Source of the DNA: JBCBWG01 sp038523925
GTDB lineage: Bacteria > Pseudomonadota > Alphaproteobacteria > Rhizobiales > Hyphomicrobiaceae
Assembly (NCBI GenBank): GCA_038523925.1
Contig: JBCBIY010000013.1
Span: 1 to 64,000 of the forward strand
Reading direction: 5' to 3'
DNA: 64,000 nt
The notes under the pieces are model-generated. The model was given only the letters and a program-made list of their open reading frames with translations, had not been told where the DNA came from and did not search any database. Numbering within the stretch: position 1 is the stretch's first letter; the number at the start of each line of letters is the position of its first letter. Made by a program: the position numbers and the translations under genes. Shown here one piece after another: positions 52,661 through 61,892 of the stretch.

Positions 52661-53914
52661 TTGCCGATCCAAAGAGACCTGAAGATACCCGACCGCATCC
52701 AACACACCGTCGCAACGGCGCCGGAGCCTGGTGATCGCGCCTCAAGCGGGGGCGCGACGCCGCACCCGGAAGCGCGGGCGCCGTCGAGCGCGGTTTTCCA
52801 GACGAAATCGACTGACCCGCCGCTCGCGCTTGTCTCGGGCGAAGCCTTGCCGGCCATTGAGATCGCCTACCAGACCTACGGCGAACTCAACGATGCGCGC
52901 ACCAACGCGATCCTGATTTGCCATGCGCTGACCGGGGACCAGCATGCGGCGAACGTGCATCCGGTAACCGGCAAGCCCGGCTGGTGGACGACCATGATCG
53001 GCCCCGGCAAGCCGATCGACACCGACCGGTTCTTCGTCATCTGCCCGAACATCCTGGGCGGCTGCCTTGGCTCCACGGGGCCAGCCTCGATCAATCCGGC
53101 GACCGGCACCGCTTACGGCCTCGACTTTCCGATTGTGACCATCTCCGACATGGTCAACGCGCAGGTCCGCCTGATCGACGCGCTTGGCATTGACCAACTG
53201 TTCGCGGTTGTCGGCGGATCAATGGGCGGTATGCAGGTGCTCGATTGGGCTGCGCGCTACTCCGACAGGGTGTATGCCGCCGTGCCGATCGCAACGGCTG
53301 CCTGGCACTCGTCGCAGAACATCGCATTCCACGAGGTCGGCCGGCAGGCGGTCATGGCAGACCCCGACTGGTCCGAAGGGCGCTATCTCGACCGCGGCGT
53401 CATCCCGCGCCGCGGCCTCGCTGTGGCCCGCATGGCAGCCCACATCACTTACCTCTCGGAAGAAGCGCTTCAACGGAAGTTCGGGCGCAGCTTTCAGGAT
53501 CGCGAAGCGCTGTCGTTTTCGTTCAGCGCGGACTTTCAGGTCGAAAGCTATCTGCGCCACCAGGGCTCATCGTTCGTCGACCGCTTCGACGCCAACAGCT
53601 ATCTCTACATCACGCGCGCGATGGATTACTTCGACCTATTCGAGGAGTACGGCGGCGTGCTCTCGAACGCGTTTGTTGGCACGCGGACACGGTTCTGCGT
53701 CGTCTCGTTCACGAGCGACTGGCTCTATCCGACGCGCGAATCCAAAGAGATCGTCCGCGCGCTCAACGCGGTGGCCGCAAACGTTTCGTTCGTCGAGATC
53801 GACAGCGACAAAGGCCACGACGCGTTTCTGCTGGAAGAGCCCGAACTCTTTGCGACCGTGCGCGGGTTCCTCGATTCAGGTGCCCGCCGCCGCGGCATTG
53901 CGGAGCGGGCGTAG
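52661..53914 (+). CDS. metX: Homoserine O-acetyltransferase
   Basis: MetX activates homoserine for methionine synthesis. The 417 residues form an alpha/beta hydrolase: HALTGDQH (about 87-94), nucleophile elbow GGSMGGMQVLDW (about 187-198), acid and His in FTSDWLYPT and DKGHDAFLLE. The only upstream start codon in frame is TTG at 52661, with no clear ribosome site; the conserved part begins near residue 45, so the true start is uncertain. metW follows three bases after the stop. Confidence 0.93.
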   Translation: MPIQRDLKIPDRIQHTVATAPEPGDRASSGGATPHPEARAPSSAVFQTKSTDPPLALVSGEALPAIEIAYQTYGELNDARTNAILICHALTGDQHAANVHPVTGKPGWWTTMIGPGKPIDTDRFFVICPNILGGCLGSTGPASINPATGTAYGLDFPIVTISDMVNAQVRLIDALGIDQLFAVVGGSMGGMQVLDWAARYSDRVYAAVPIATAAWHSSQNIAFHEVGRQAVMADPDWSEGRYLDRGVIPRRGLAVARMAAHITYLSEEALQRKFGRSFQDREALSFSFSADFQVESYLRHQGSSFVDRFDANSYLYITRAMDYFDLFEEYGGVLSNAFVGTRTRFCVVSFTSDWLYPTRESKEIVRALNAVAANVSFVEIDSDKGHDAFLLEEPELFATVRGFLDSGARRRGIAERA

Positions 53915-53917
53915 GCC

Positions 53918-54550
53918 ATGCTGAAGCGGACCAACCTCGGCGCAACCGGCAACCGGGCCGACCACGTGTTGATTGCGGAGATGGTCGACAGCGGCGCCCG
54001 CGTCCTCGATGTTGGCTGCGGTGATGGCGCATTGCTGCAGTTGCTCGAAGACCGCCGCAACGTCGACGGACGCGGCATCGAGATCAGCCGCGAGCGCGTC
54101 AACGCCTGCGTGGCGCAGGGGCTCTCCGTCATTCAGGGCGACGCCGACAGCGACCTCGATGACTTCCCCGACAACGCGTTCGACTATGCGGTGCTTTCGC
54201 TCACCATCCAGGCGACGCGGCAGCCAAAGCCTGTGCTCGAAAACCTTCTCAGAATTGGGCGTCGCGCCATCGTGTCGTTCCCCAACTTCGGGCATTGGGA
54301 GATCCGCTGGCAGTTGCTAACCGGCGGCCGCATGCCAGTCACCGCGAACTTGCCGGATGCCTGGTACGCGAGCCCGAACGCGCACCTCTGCACCATCGCG
54401 GACTTCGACGCGCTAGTCACAGCCGTCGGCGCGCAAACGGTTTCAGCGGTTGCGTTTAATAGTTCCGGCCAGCGGCTCCCGATCAATCGATCGATCCGGT
54501 TCCAGAACCTGTTCGGCGAGAAAGCCGTGTTCCTGCTCGAGCGGAAGTGA
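53918..54550 (+). CDS. metW: MetW methyltransferase-like protein
   Basis: MetW is paired with MetX in many proteobacteria and is needed for its activity in some of them. The 210 residues have a SAM-type loop VLDVGCGDGALLQLL (about 29-43), GIEISRERV, and a C-terminal half with FPNFGHWEIRWQLL and LPDAWYASPNAHLCT. It starts three bases after metX. The last 108 bases are overlapped antisense by the methyltransferase gene. Confidence 0.93.
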   Translation: MLKRTNLGATGNRADHVLIAEMVDSGARVLDVGCGDGALLQLLEDRRNVDGRGIEISRERVNACVAQGLSVIQGDADSDLDDFPDNAFDYAVLSLTIQATRQPKPVLENLLRIGRRAIVSFPNFGHWEIRWQLLTGGRMPVTANLPDAWYASPNAHLCTIADFDALVTAVGAQTVSAVAFNSSGQRLPINRSIRFQNLFGEKAVFLLERK

Positions 54551-55324
54551 CGCTCGAACGTTGGTCCGCTCGAGCCGCTGCCCGTACGACGCCGGGCGAA
54601 TGGCCGGGCGCACCGCCGGCAGGCGGACCAGATCGCCGAGGACGGATGCGGGCGTGCCTTTCGGGGTCGCCTGCGCAACCGACTTCGTTGCCTCCAGCAT
54701 CATAACGCCTGCGACGCCCGGCAGAATGCGCGCGCCCATCCGCTCGAACACGACACCTGACTTGACGAAGAGCTGGCGATTAATCGGCGGCAGGTGCAGC
54801 GCCCATGTGCAATGCGTCGGCGTCATCATCGCGCTCATCAGGAGCCGCTCAAGTTGACCGCGCGAATAGGGCCGCCCGTGTCCGAACGGCGTTGATTCAA
54901 ATCGGGCCCAAAGCCCGCCGCGGTTCGGCACGATGAACATGGCGGACCCTTCAGGTGCGAGAACGCGCCAGATCTCGCGGAGCACCGGCGCCGCGCGGTC
55001 GACGTGCTCGATGTAGTGGACGGCGAGCAGGCGATCGACGGAATTGTCCGGCAGCGGCAGGTGTTCTGGATCGACGAGCGTTGTCATGCTGTCGCCGTTG
55101 GCCGGCCAGACGAGCGCGCCTTGCGATGCCGGCATCAGTGCCCCGATACGCCGCGCCTCGCCGCGAAACGATCCCATCAGCGGCGCGGCATAGCCGAGAC
55201 CCATCAGCGTCTCGCCCTCGATATGCCGCCATCGCGAACGCAGACGCGTCCCGAGCAGGCGCCGGGTCATATGCCCGAGCGGCCGGTCATAAAAATCCCA
55301 GAGCTCGCTCGCCTCGATGAACAT
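54443..55324 (-). CDS. Class I SAM-dependent methyltransferase, unknown substrate
   Basis: The 293 residues begin MFIEASELWDFYDRPLGHM, a start typical of a group found beside gloB in Hyphomicrobiales. The core has LPLPDNSVDRLLAVHYIEHV (in two blocks, about 90-110) and REIWRVLAPEGSAMFIVPN (about 115-133). The glycine-rich SAM loop is weak, though AAPLMGSFRGEA lies in its place. The last 36 residues are encoded antisense to metW and are Arg-rich, probably a late C-terminal extension. Substrate unknown. Confidence 0.8.
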   Translation of the reverse strand: MFIEASELWDFYDRPLGHMTRRLLGTRLRSRWRHIEGETLMGLGYAAPLMGSFRGEARRIGALMPASQGALVWPANGDSMTTLVDPEHLPLPDNSVDRLLAVHYIEHVDRAAPVLREIWRVLAPEGSAMFIVPNRGGLWARFESTPFGHGRPYSRGQLERLLMSAMMTPTHCTWALHLPPINRQLFVKSGVVFERMGARILPGVAGVMMLEATKSVAQATPKGTPASVLGDLVRLPAVRPAIRPASYGQRLERTNVRASLPLEQEHGFLAEQVLEPDRSIDREPLAGTIKRNR

Positions 55325-55479
55325 TGCCTCGACACATACGGTGTCGGCATGCGTTTGCCCAGATGCGGCGCCGTACGGCGACGGGTTGCAGGCAGCAGCC
55401 GGCGCATCCCATCTATTCGGGTAAGTAAGCCCGCCCGCGCGCGGGACCGCCTCAGACCAAACCGGGAAGGACCGCGACC

Positions 55480-56262
55480 ATGGTCACACAATCTTCAGCC
55501 CTCGACATTCGCCAATTCCCCTGTTTGGCCGACAACTACGGCGTCATCCTGCGCGATGCGGCAACAAACAGCGTGGCGACGATTGATGTCCCGGATGCCA
55601 ACGCCGTCTCCGATGCCCTTAATGAGGCCGGTTGGACGCTGACGCACATACTGGTGACGCATCATCACTGGGACCACACGCAGGGCGTTGAAGAGCTTAA
55701 AGCCAAGACCGGCGCGACCGTCATCGGCCCCAAACTCGAAGCCGCCAAGATCCCAGGCCTCGATACCGCAGTTGGCAACGGCGACACCTTTTCGTTCGGC
55801 ACGTACGAAGTGTTTGTCCACGAGACGCCAGGGCATACAGCCGGTCACGTCATATTCCACGTCCCGGATGCCCAAGCCGCGTTCGTCGGGGACACGCTGT
55901 TTGCGATGGGCTGCGGCCGCGTCACCGAAGGCTCAATGGCTGAAATGCACGCGAGCGTCATGACGGTTGCCGGGCTGCCGCCGGAGACCGCGCTTTATTG
56001 CGGCCACGAGTATACGGTCGCCAACGCAGAGTTTGCGCTGACCGTCGACCCGGATAACCAAGCGCTCAAGACCCGCGCTGACGACGTCCGCAAGCTGCGC
56101 GCCGGCGGCAAGCCGACGCTTCCAACCCGGGTCGATGTTGAACGCGAGACCAACCCGTTCTTGCGCGCCGCCGACCCCGCCATCCGTGCGCACCTCGGCA
56201 TGCAGACTGCGAGCGACACCGAAGTGTTTGCCGAAATCCGTGAACGGAAGAACCGGGCCTGA
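55480..56262 (+). CDS. gloB: Hydroxyacylglutathione hydrolase (glyoxalase II)
   Basis: It hydrolyses S-lactoylglutathione in methylglyoxal detoxification. The 260-residue metallo-beta-lactamase fold shows THHHWDHTQG (about 60-69), the second-metal His in TPGHTAGH, the bridging Asp in FVGDTLF and YCGHEYT. The C-terminal glutathione-binding part is present (NPFLRA). GGGAAGGAC precedes the ATG at 55480. It is divergent from the methyltransferase gene. Confidence 0.94.
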   Translation: MVTQSSALDIRQFPCLADNYGVILRDAATNSVATIDVPDANAVSDALNEAGWTLTHILVTHHHWDHTQGVEELKAKTGATVIGPKLEAAKIPGLDTAVGNGDTFSFGTYEVFVHETPGHTAGHVIFHVPDAQAAFVGDTLFAMGCGRVTEGSMAEMHASVMTVAGLPPETALYCGHEYTVANAEFALTVDPDNQALKTRADDVRKLRAGGKPTLPTRVDVERETNPFLRAADPAIRAHLGMQTASDTEVFAEIRERKNRA

Positions 56263-56459
56263 CCTATCGGCAACAACGCGCGCAAAACGCCCGGTTTTCC
56301 ACGGTCATCTGCGGCTCCGATTCGCCCGTTCCGGGCGAATTCTCTGGATATCCGGAGGGGAGCCCTAGGTGATGCCGCGATGGCATTGCAGCCGCCGTGC
56401 GACTCGCGAACGGTCGCTGTCAAAGCCCGGATTGCGGGCCGATCGGGGGTATTTCAATT

Positions 56460-58079
56460 ATGCAGAGCGTCTCAACAACGCCCATTCTCAGCGCCGTATT
56501 TGTTGATTACGACAACATCTACCTGTCGTTGCGGCGCAAGAACGAAGAGGCCGCGAAGCGGTTTGCGAAAGACGCCGGCCGCTGGATTGCCGGTCTGCAG
56601 AGCGGCGAACTGATCACGCCGACGGGCGCCGGGCTTGGCGACCCAGCGCGCCGTCTCGTCATGAACCGCTGTTATGGCAATCCGGTGCCGCGGCGAAACC
56701 CGTCGGACAACTCGACGGATATGAGTTCCTTCCCGTTCGTCCGCCATCACTTCCTGCGCAGCGGCTTCGAGATCATTGACTGCCCACCGCTCACCGCGCA
56801 GCTCAAGAACTCCTCCGACATCAAGATGGTCATGGATCTGCGCGATTTCCTGACCCACGCGACGCACTTCGAGGAGTTCATCATTCTGTCGTCGGACGCG
56901 GACTTTACGCCGGTCTTGCACCGGCTCCGCGCGCACAATCGGCGCACCGTGATTTTCGCCAACGACAACACCGCCGCGCCCTACACCGCGCTTGCCGACG
57001 GCGAAGTGCGCGAACAGGATCTGATCGATTATCTGCTCGGTGAATTGCAGGTCGCCGAGGAAACCGCGCCGTCAATCACCGTCGAGCCTGAGGCTGACGC
57101 CGAGCCGGTCGACATCAGCGACTTGCGCGATGACATCGTTTCGATTGTTGCAGAAGAGGTGCGGCAGGCCCCGAAGCCGTTGCCACTTGAGATCGTCGCC
57201 GAACGCGCGACGCGGGTGCTCGGCCACGATGCGACGGTTGGATCAGCCTGGGGCGGATCGGGCTCGTTCCTTGAACTCCTGCGCGCAGACCTGCCTGATG
57301 ACATCGGCATTTCATCGCAGCAGCCGCCGGTCCTGTTCGACCGCACGCGCCTGAAGTCGAAGCCCATGCCGAAGCAGATCGAGCCTGCAGTCGCGGCCGC
57401 ACCTGAGCCGGCACCCCCTGCGGCGTCAGAGCCCGTTCGCCAGGCCGCGGCAAAACCACAGATGGCCGCAACGCGCCAGACAGTACCCGAGACGCCGACG
57501 GTTGATCCGCAGCAGGCCGCCGAGGAAGCCGAAGCGCTACAGCGCTCGATCGCAAAGATCCACGAAGCCTCGCAAGCCCCGCCGATTTCGCCGCCGGACT
57601 ATCGGATCCTGTTCGAGGAGATGGCCGGCGAGATCACGGAAAACGAACTGCAGGGCGTGCAGACGATTGCGAACGTTGTAGCGCGCGCAGGCGAGCGCGG
57701 CGTCTCGATCCAGCGCGAAGACGTCCGGTTCATTCTGGATGTCGTTGGCGAGGCGGACCCCTGGTTTGAACAGGGCGCGACGGCCAACCTGTTTGCCGGC
57801 CGGTTCCGCAACTTCGTTGTCGCGCGCTGCCGGAGCCAGGGCCTCACGCTCTCGACCGGCGAACTCGACCTGATCGAGACGTGGTTTGCGAGCCCGCCGG
57901 GAAGCGCGCGCAACGACGGCGCGAAGGAGCAGGACCAGCCGGCGCGCTGGTGGGACGAGCCGGAACCAACACAGCCGGCCCAGGCGGACGAAGCGCCGAC
58001 ATCCTACGAGAGCGGCGGTGCGGGTGACGTGACGCGCGAAGACATGCCCCGGTTCGTCCGGTCTCATCCGAGGCTCTAG
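56460..58079 (+). CDS. NYN-domain (PIN-like) protein with LOTUS/OST-HTH-like domain
   Basis: The ATG at 56460 gives 539 residues. The NYN nuclease-like domain (about 10-190) carries the acidic residues in FVDYDNIY, DIKMVMDL and LSSDADFTPVL. A second region (about 210-285, VAEEVRQAPKPLPLEIVAE and GSGSFLELLRADLPDD) resembles an OST-HTH/LOTUS RNA-binding domain. A disordered Pro/Ala linker follows, then a helical domain at about 380-475 and an acidic tail. This is the LabA-like arrangement, suggesting RNA processing or binding. It ends in a strong bidirectional terminator. Confidence 0.8.
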   Translation: MQSVSTTPILSAVFVDYDNIYLSLRRKNEEAAKRFAKDAGRWIAGLQSGELITPTGAGLGDPARRLVMNRCYGNPVPRRNPSDNSTDMSSFPFVRHHFLRSGFEIIDCPPLTAQLKNSSDIKMVMDLRDFLTHATHFEEFIILSSDADFTPVLHRLRAHNRRTVIFANDNTAAPYTALADGEVREQDLIDYLLGELQVAEETAPSITVEPEADAEPVDISDLRDDIVSIVAEEVRQAPKPLPLEIVAERATRVLGHDATVGSAWGGSGSFLELLRADLPDDIGISSQQPPVLFDRTRLKSKPMPKQIEPAVAAAPEPAPPAASEPVRQAAAKPQMAATRQTVPETPTVDPQQAAEEAEALQRSIAKIHEASQAPPISPPDYRILFEEMAGEITENELQGVQTIANVVARAGERGVSIQREDVRFILDVVGEADPWFEQGATANLFAGRFRNFVVARCRSQGLTLSTGELDLIETWFASPPGSARNDGAKEQDQPARWWDEPEPTQPAQADEAPTSYESGGAGDVTREDMPRFVRSHPRL

Positions 58080-58106
58080 CGGCGCCTCGCCAAGAGCTTG
58101 CTCAGC

Positions 58107-58138
58107 AAAAAGCCCGGCTCCCCCGAGCCGGGCTTTTT
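58107..58138. terminator. Bidirectional Rho-independent terminator
   Basis: AAAAA-GCCCGGCTC-CCCC-GAGCCGGGC-TTTTT is symmetric, with a 9-bp GC stem and five U residues on either strand. It serves both the NYN gene and the convergent lytic-transglycosylase-like gene. Confidence 0.95.
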
Positions 58139-58164
58139 GCTGTCAGGGGTCGGGGCGTCGCGCG

Positions 58165-59412
58165 TCAGCGGTGGGCTTGGCGAAGGCGACGGCCGAGCAG
58201 CGCATCAAAGATATCTGCGAACTCGCGCGCGCCGCGGTTCTTCTGGTTGACGTCCATGCGTTCGCCGAGCGCGCGCAACAGACCGGCGCCGTCCTTGCCG
58301 CGCACGATCGTGTTGCGCTCATAGCCGCGCCGCGAGAAGAAGTTGGACGTCGGCATCTGACTGCCAAGCGCCGTCATCATCTCAAGCCCCGTCGCCGGGC
58401 CTGCGAGGTTCATCAGCTCCAACTGTTCCGGTGTCAGGCTCTTGCGGCCAGCTCGGAGCGCATAACCCTTGGTGTCGCGCAACTTCTGCACCTGGATCCA
58501 GGGTCCGATGTCGCCATCGACATTGATTGCGTGCACGCCGCGCCCTTTGCCGGTGCGGGCATGTTTCTGCAGGTACGACCAGCGCCGCGGCAGCTTGTTC
58601 ACATGCGCGATCATGCGGCTCAGCGAACGCATCTTCTCCGTCAGGCGATCGCGGCGCGGCTGGGTTGTGGCCTGTGCGCGCAGGTCGCGCAGCCGCCGCA
58701 TGAAGCGCTTGCCGTGCTTCTGGAGCATGTTGAGCGTGTTCGCAGACAAAAGCTGCGCGTAGCCAAGCGCGCTGGAAATCGGCCGACCGGTTTTACGGAT
58801 CGGATGGATGCCGGCGACCATGTCGGCCGTACCGATCCCGCCGGTCTCCAGGGCGTAAACGCGGATGACCTGCGACTTGGTAAGCCCAAGGCGAAGCGCC
58901 TCCGATGCATAGCGGATCTTGAACGTGCGCTCGCTGACGCGCTCCGGCGTGAAGCCGTAGTGCTGCCGAGCCGAGGCCAGGAAATCGTTGATGTTTGGCA
59001 GCGAGCGGCGTTTGCGTGGTTTTCCGGGGCGCGCTTCGAACGATGTCCAGCGGCGCCAGAGCGCGCGGCTCACCTTCGGGCCGCGGTACTTTGGCGGAAG
59101 CTTGGTGACGTAATTGCGCTGCGTCACGAGCTGGCGCTTGCGCAGCCGCGCGCGGCGCGACTTACGCAGTGAGACCACCCGCCCCCAATAGGCGTCAGCC
59201 GCCGCGTTGTGGAAGGTCCGCGCCGTCCAATACCGCTCGAAAGCCGCGCGGTCCTGCGCGCTGAGCGTCGCTAGAAAGCGGTCATACTTCCCAGCCTGCG
59301 CCGTCGCTGTCGTGCTTGCGAGGGCGAGGACGGCAAGAAGCGCGAAAGCGGCTCTCAGCCCCCATGCGCGCGCACTCATCTCGTCGTTTGAAACGCGGTC
59401 GTGGCCCGTCAT
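58165..59412 (-). CDS. Exported lytic-transglycosylase-like protein
   Basis: The ATG at 59412 (GGGGGAC upstream) gives 415 residues; ATG 59379 is an alternative. A signal peptide ends near TATAQA. A very basic stretch (RKSRRARLRKRQ) precedes a central domain in which VIRVYALETGGIG supplies a candidate catalytic Glu, and SALGYAQLLSANTLNML matches the G-x-Q-x-x-P/S-x-T region of lysozyme-fold transglycosylases. Peptidoglycan binding is likely; cleavage is plausible but unproven. The remainder shows no domain I recognise. Confidence 0.65.
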   Translation of the reverse strand: MTGHDRVSNDEMSARAWGLRAAFALLAVLALASTTATAQAGKYDRFLATLSAQDRAAFERYWTARTFHNAAADAYWGRVVSLRKSRRARLRKRQLVTQRNYVTKLPPKYRGPKVSRALWRRWTSFEARPGKPRKRRSLPNINDFLASARQHYGFTPERVSERTFKIRYASEALRLGLTKSQVIRVYALETGGIGTADMVAGIHPIRKTGRPISSALGYAQLLSANTLNMLQKHGKRFMRRLRDLRAQATTQPRRDRLTEKMRSLSRMIAHVNKLPRRWSYLQKHARTGKGRGVHAINVDGDIGPWIQVQKLRDTKGYALRAGRKSLTPEQLELMNLAGPATGLEMMTALGSQMPTSNFFSRRGYERNTIVRGKDGAGLLRALGERMDVNQKNRGAREFADIFDALLGRRLRQAHR

Positions 59413-59620
59413 CTCGTCCCCCAATGTCGCCGGCGTCCGACTTCCGGCAGGCGCGAGTGTTTCGCCCAATCGTTTGCGGAGAATTGGGCGGCCGCCACAC
59501 ATTGCGGCGATTCTGCCGCTTCATCTGCATGACGACACGTCAATGACGCCTTAAGGTGCGTCATCGGAGCGCGGCCGGGCGCGATCCGGAGCGTCAGAGC
59601 GTTTTGACTTAGAGGACCAC

Positions 59621-61216
59621 ATGACTTCCGCCGCCGTTGGACAAACCCGCAGTTTCGTTGCGCTGGAGAGCGACCGGAGCCTGTTTGACGCGCTCCGCGC
59701 TGCCGCCGCGACCCACGGGGGTTCAACGCCCTGTCTTGCCGACGCCGAGACGCCGGCGATTCCGTACAGCAAGGCGATCATCGGCAGCCGCATTCTCGGC
59801 CGCAAAGTCGCCGCGGGTACCGCACCGGGCGAAGCGGTCGCGGTCCTGCTGCCAAACGTCGTCGGATTGGTGCTCACGATTTTCGGGCTCAACGCCGAAG
59901 GCCGCGTCGCAGCCCTCCTCAACTTTACCGCCGGCGCGCGCAACCTCCTGTCAGCCGTCGACACCGCGAAGGCGCGCGTGATCGTGACCTCGCGCCGCTT
60001 TATCGCGATGGCCGAACTTGACGACGTCGTCACCGCGCTTGAGCAGAGCAAGACGCCTGACGGTGCGCCGCGCAAAATCGTCTACCTCGAAGACGTCCGG
60101 ACAAGTATCGGCGCGCTCGACAAAGCGCGCGGGGTTGCATCCGGCATCCTCGACCGCGTTCGCAGCCCCGGCCCGGCCGCCAACCGCGATAAGCCGGCCG
60201 TAATCCTGTTCACATCAGGCACCGAAGGACATCCGAAAGGCGTTGTCCTGACCAACGGCAACTTGCTCTCAAACGCCCGCCAAATCTTCGACCACGCCGA
60301 TGGCGAACTGACGCCGTCCGACCACTTCTTCAATCCGCTGCCGATCTTTCACTCGTTTGGCCTGACCGCCGGTACGCTGACGCCAATCCTGAACGGCATG
60401 CAGGCGACGCTCTATCCGACGCCGCTGCACTACAAGCAGATCCCAAAGCTCATCGCGGAGCGTCGGCCGACTGTACTGCTGGCAACGGACACGTTTCTGC
60501 AGGGCTACGGGCGCTCGGCGGATAACGGCGATCTCGATAGCTTGCGGTTCGCGATCGCGGGCGCGGAGAAGGTCAAGGAACCGACGCGGGCGCTGTTCAA
60601 GAAGAGCGGCGTGCTGCTGCTCGAGGGATACGGCGCGACGGAGTGTGCGCCGGTGCTCGCCTGCAATCTGCCAAAGGCGCATGCGCCCGGAAGCGTCGGG
60701 CGGCTGTTGCCCGGCCTCGAATTCCGCATCACGCCGGTTGAAGGAATTTCGGACGGCGGCCGGCTCTACATCCGCGGCCCCAACGTTATGGCGGGATATT
60801 TAAAGGCGGACCGGCCCGGCGAGCTGCAGCCGCCAGCCGATGGCTGGCACGATACCGGCGACATCATCGATCTCGACGACGAAGGTTTCGTGCGGATCAA
60901 AGGCCGCGCCAAGCGGTTTGCGAAGATCGCAGGCGAGATGGTGTCGCTCGCCGTCGTCGAAACGCTTGCAGCCGATGTCTGGCCCGAGGAGACGCATGTC
61001 GCGCTCACCGAGGCCGACCCGAAGCGCGGCGAGCAACTCATCCTGATGACCGAACGCGCTTCGCCAGAGCGATCGGCCCTGGTGAAGGCGGCGCAAAAAG
61101 CCGGTCTTCCAGAGTTGTGGGTGCCAAAGCGCATCATGACCGTCCCGGAAATTCCTCGGCTGGGGTCCGGCAAAGTTGATTTTCCGGCGGCGGCGCGGAT
61201 GATGGTGTCCGGCTGA
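59621..61216 (+). CDS. AMP-binding acyl-activating enzyme (Aas-like)
   Basis: The 531 residues are an ANL-superfamily enzyme: P-loop ILFTSGTEGHPKGVVLTN (about 193-210), YGATECAPV, the adenylate motif GWHDTGDIIDLDDEG (about 407-421) and the C-terminal lysine in LGSGKVDF. The closest pattern is the synthetase half of Aas (acyl-ACP synthetase/2-acylglycerophosphoethanolamine acyltransferase), here without the acyltransferase half. The substrate is probably a fatty acid. Followed 51 bases later by a membrane-anchored protein gene. Confidence 0.88.
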   Translation: MTSAAVGQTRSFVALESDRSLFDALRAAAATHGGSTPCLADAETPAIPYSKAIIGSRILGRKVAAGTAPGEAVAVLLPNVVGLVLTIFGLNAEGRVAALLNFTAGARNLLSAVDTAKARVIVTSRRFIAMAELDDVVTALEQSKTPDGAPRKIVYLEDVRTSIGALDKARGVASGILDRVRSPGPAANRDKPAVILFTSGTEGHPKGVVLTNGNLLSNARQIFDHADGELTPSDHFFNPLPIFHSFGLTAGTLTPILNGMQATLYPTPLHYKQIPKLIAERRPTVLLATDTFLQGYGRSADNGDLDSLRFAIAGAEKVKEPTRALFKKSGVLLLEGYGATECAPVLACNLPKAHAPGSVGRLLPGLEFRITPVEGISDGGRLYIRGPNVMAGYLKADRPGELQPPADGWHDTGDIIDLDDEGFVRIKGRAKRFAKIAGEMVSLAVVETLAADVWPEETHVALTEADPKRGEQLILMTERASPERSALVKAAQKAGLPELWVPKRIMTVPEIPRLGSGKVDFPAAARMMVSG

Positions 61217-61267
61217 TCAGCGCCGCCCAAAAACAACCGATCTGAGCAAAACGAGCCCCGCCAAACC

Positions 61268-61879
61268 ATGTTGGACGTGATCAGCGATTTTGCTGTGCTG
61301 CTGTTCATCGTCGGCATTGCGCTTGCGATCCTTGGATGGCGGATGGACTGGTTCGGACCGGCCGCGCCAAAGGACATCGTCGCGAAAGCCACGTTGCCTG
61401 ACACCGAAGCCGATGCGCCTTCTGATCGCGCCGCGGGCAAGGACGCTGACGGTCTGCCCCGAACCGCGCCGTGGTGGTCGTTGCGCAGGCCGGCACAAGC
61501 GGATGGCGACACCAACGCAACCGACACCGCGCCCGATGATGAGGACCTCGTCGCCGTCCATCCGGCGATTGCGGATGCCGCACGCCGGGCCGCACTTCGC
61601 GATGCGCGCGCCTACTCGCAGTTCTGGCCGGCTGACGTCATCAAATCCCGCCCGGGCTGGATGGTGTTCGCGCTCGACGACTTCCTCGGCGACCCAGCGA
61701 CGTCGTTTGACTATGCGATCCCGGGGACGGACCAGACCGGCCGGATCCCGCTCTATCCAATCGCATCGGTCCGCGTCGTCGAGCGGGAAGATCGGCTGGT
61801 CTCTGCGAGCCGCCGCAAGGTCATCCAGTCACGATGGAATGCGCGGCGGGCGGCGCGTCGGCGCTCGGCTGCGGAATAA
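61268..61879 (+). CDS. Membrane-anchored hypothetical protein
   Basis: The 203 residues have one N-terminal membrane helix (about 6-25, FAVLLFIVGIALAILGW), an acidic/Pro-rich linker (40-95) and a conserved-looking C-terminal domain (YSQFWPADVIKSRPGWMVFA, then PLYPIASVRVVERE). The C-terminus is Arg-rich. No family recognised. Its spacing after the acyl-activating enzyme gene suggests co-transcription, so a link to lipid metabolism is possible. It is convergent with the isomerase gene, stops 13 bases apart. Confidence 0.6.
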   Translation: MLDVISDFAVLLFIVGIALAILGWRMDWFGPAAPKDIVAKATLPDTEADAPSDRAAGKDADGLPRTAPWWSLRRPAQADGDTNATDTAPDDEDLVAVHPAIADAARRAALRDARAYSQFWPADVIKSRPGWMVFALDDFLGDPATSFDYAIPGTDQTGRIPLYPIASVRVVEREDRLVSASRRKVIQSRWNARRAARRRSAAE

Positions 61880-61892
61880 CGCGGCTGCAGCC

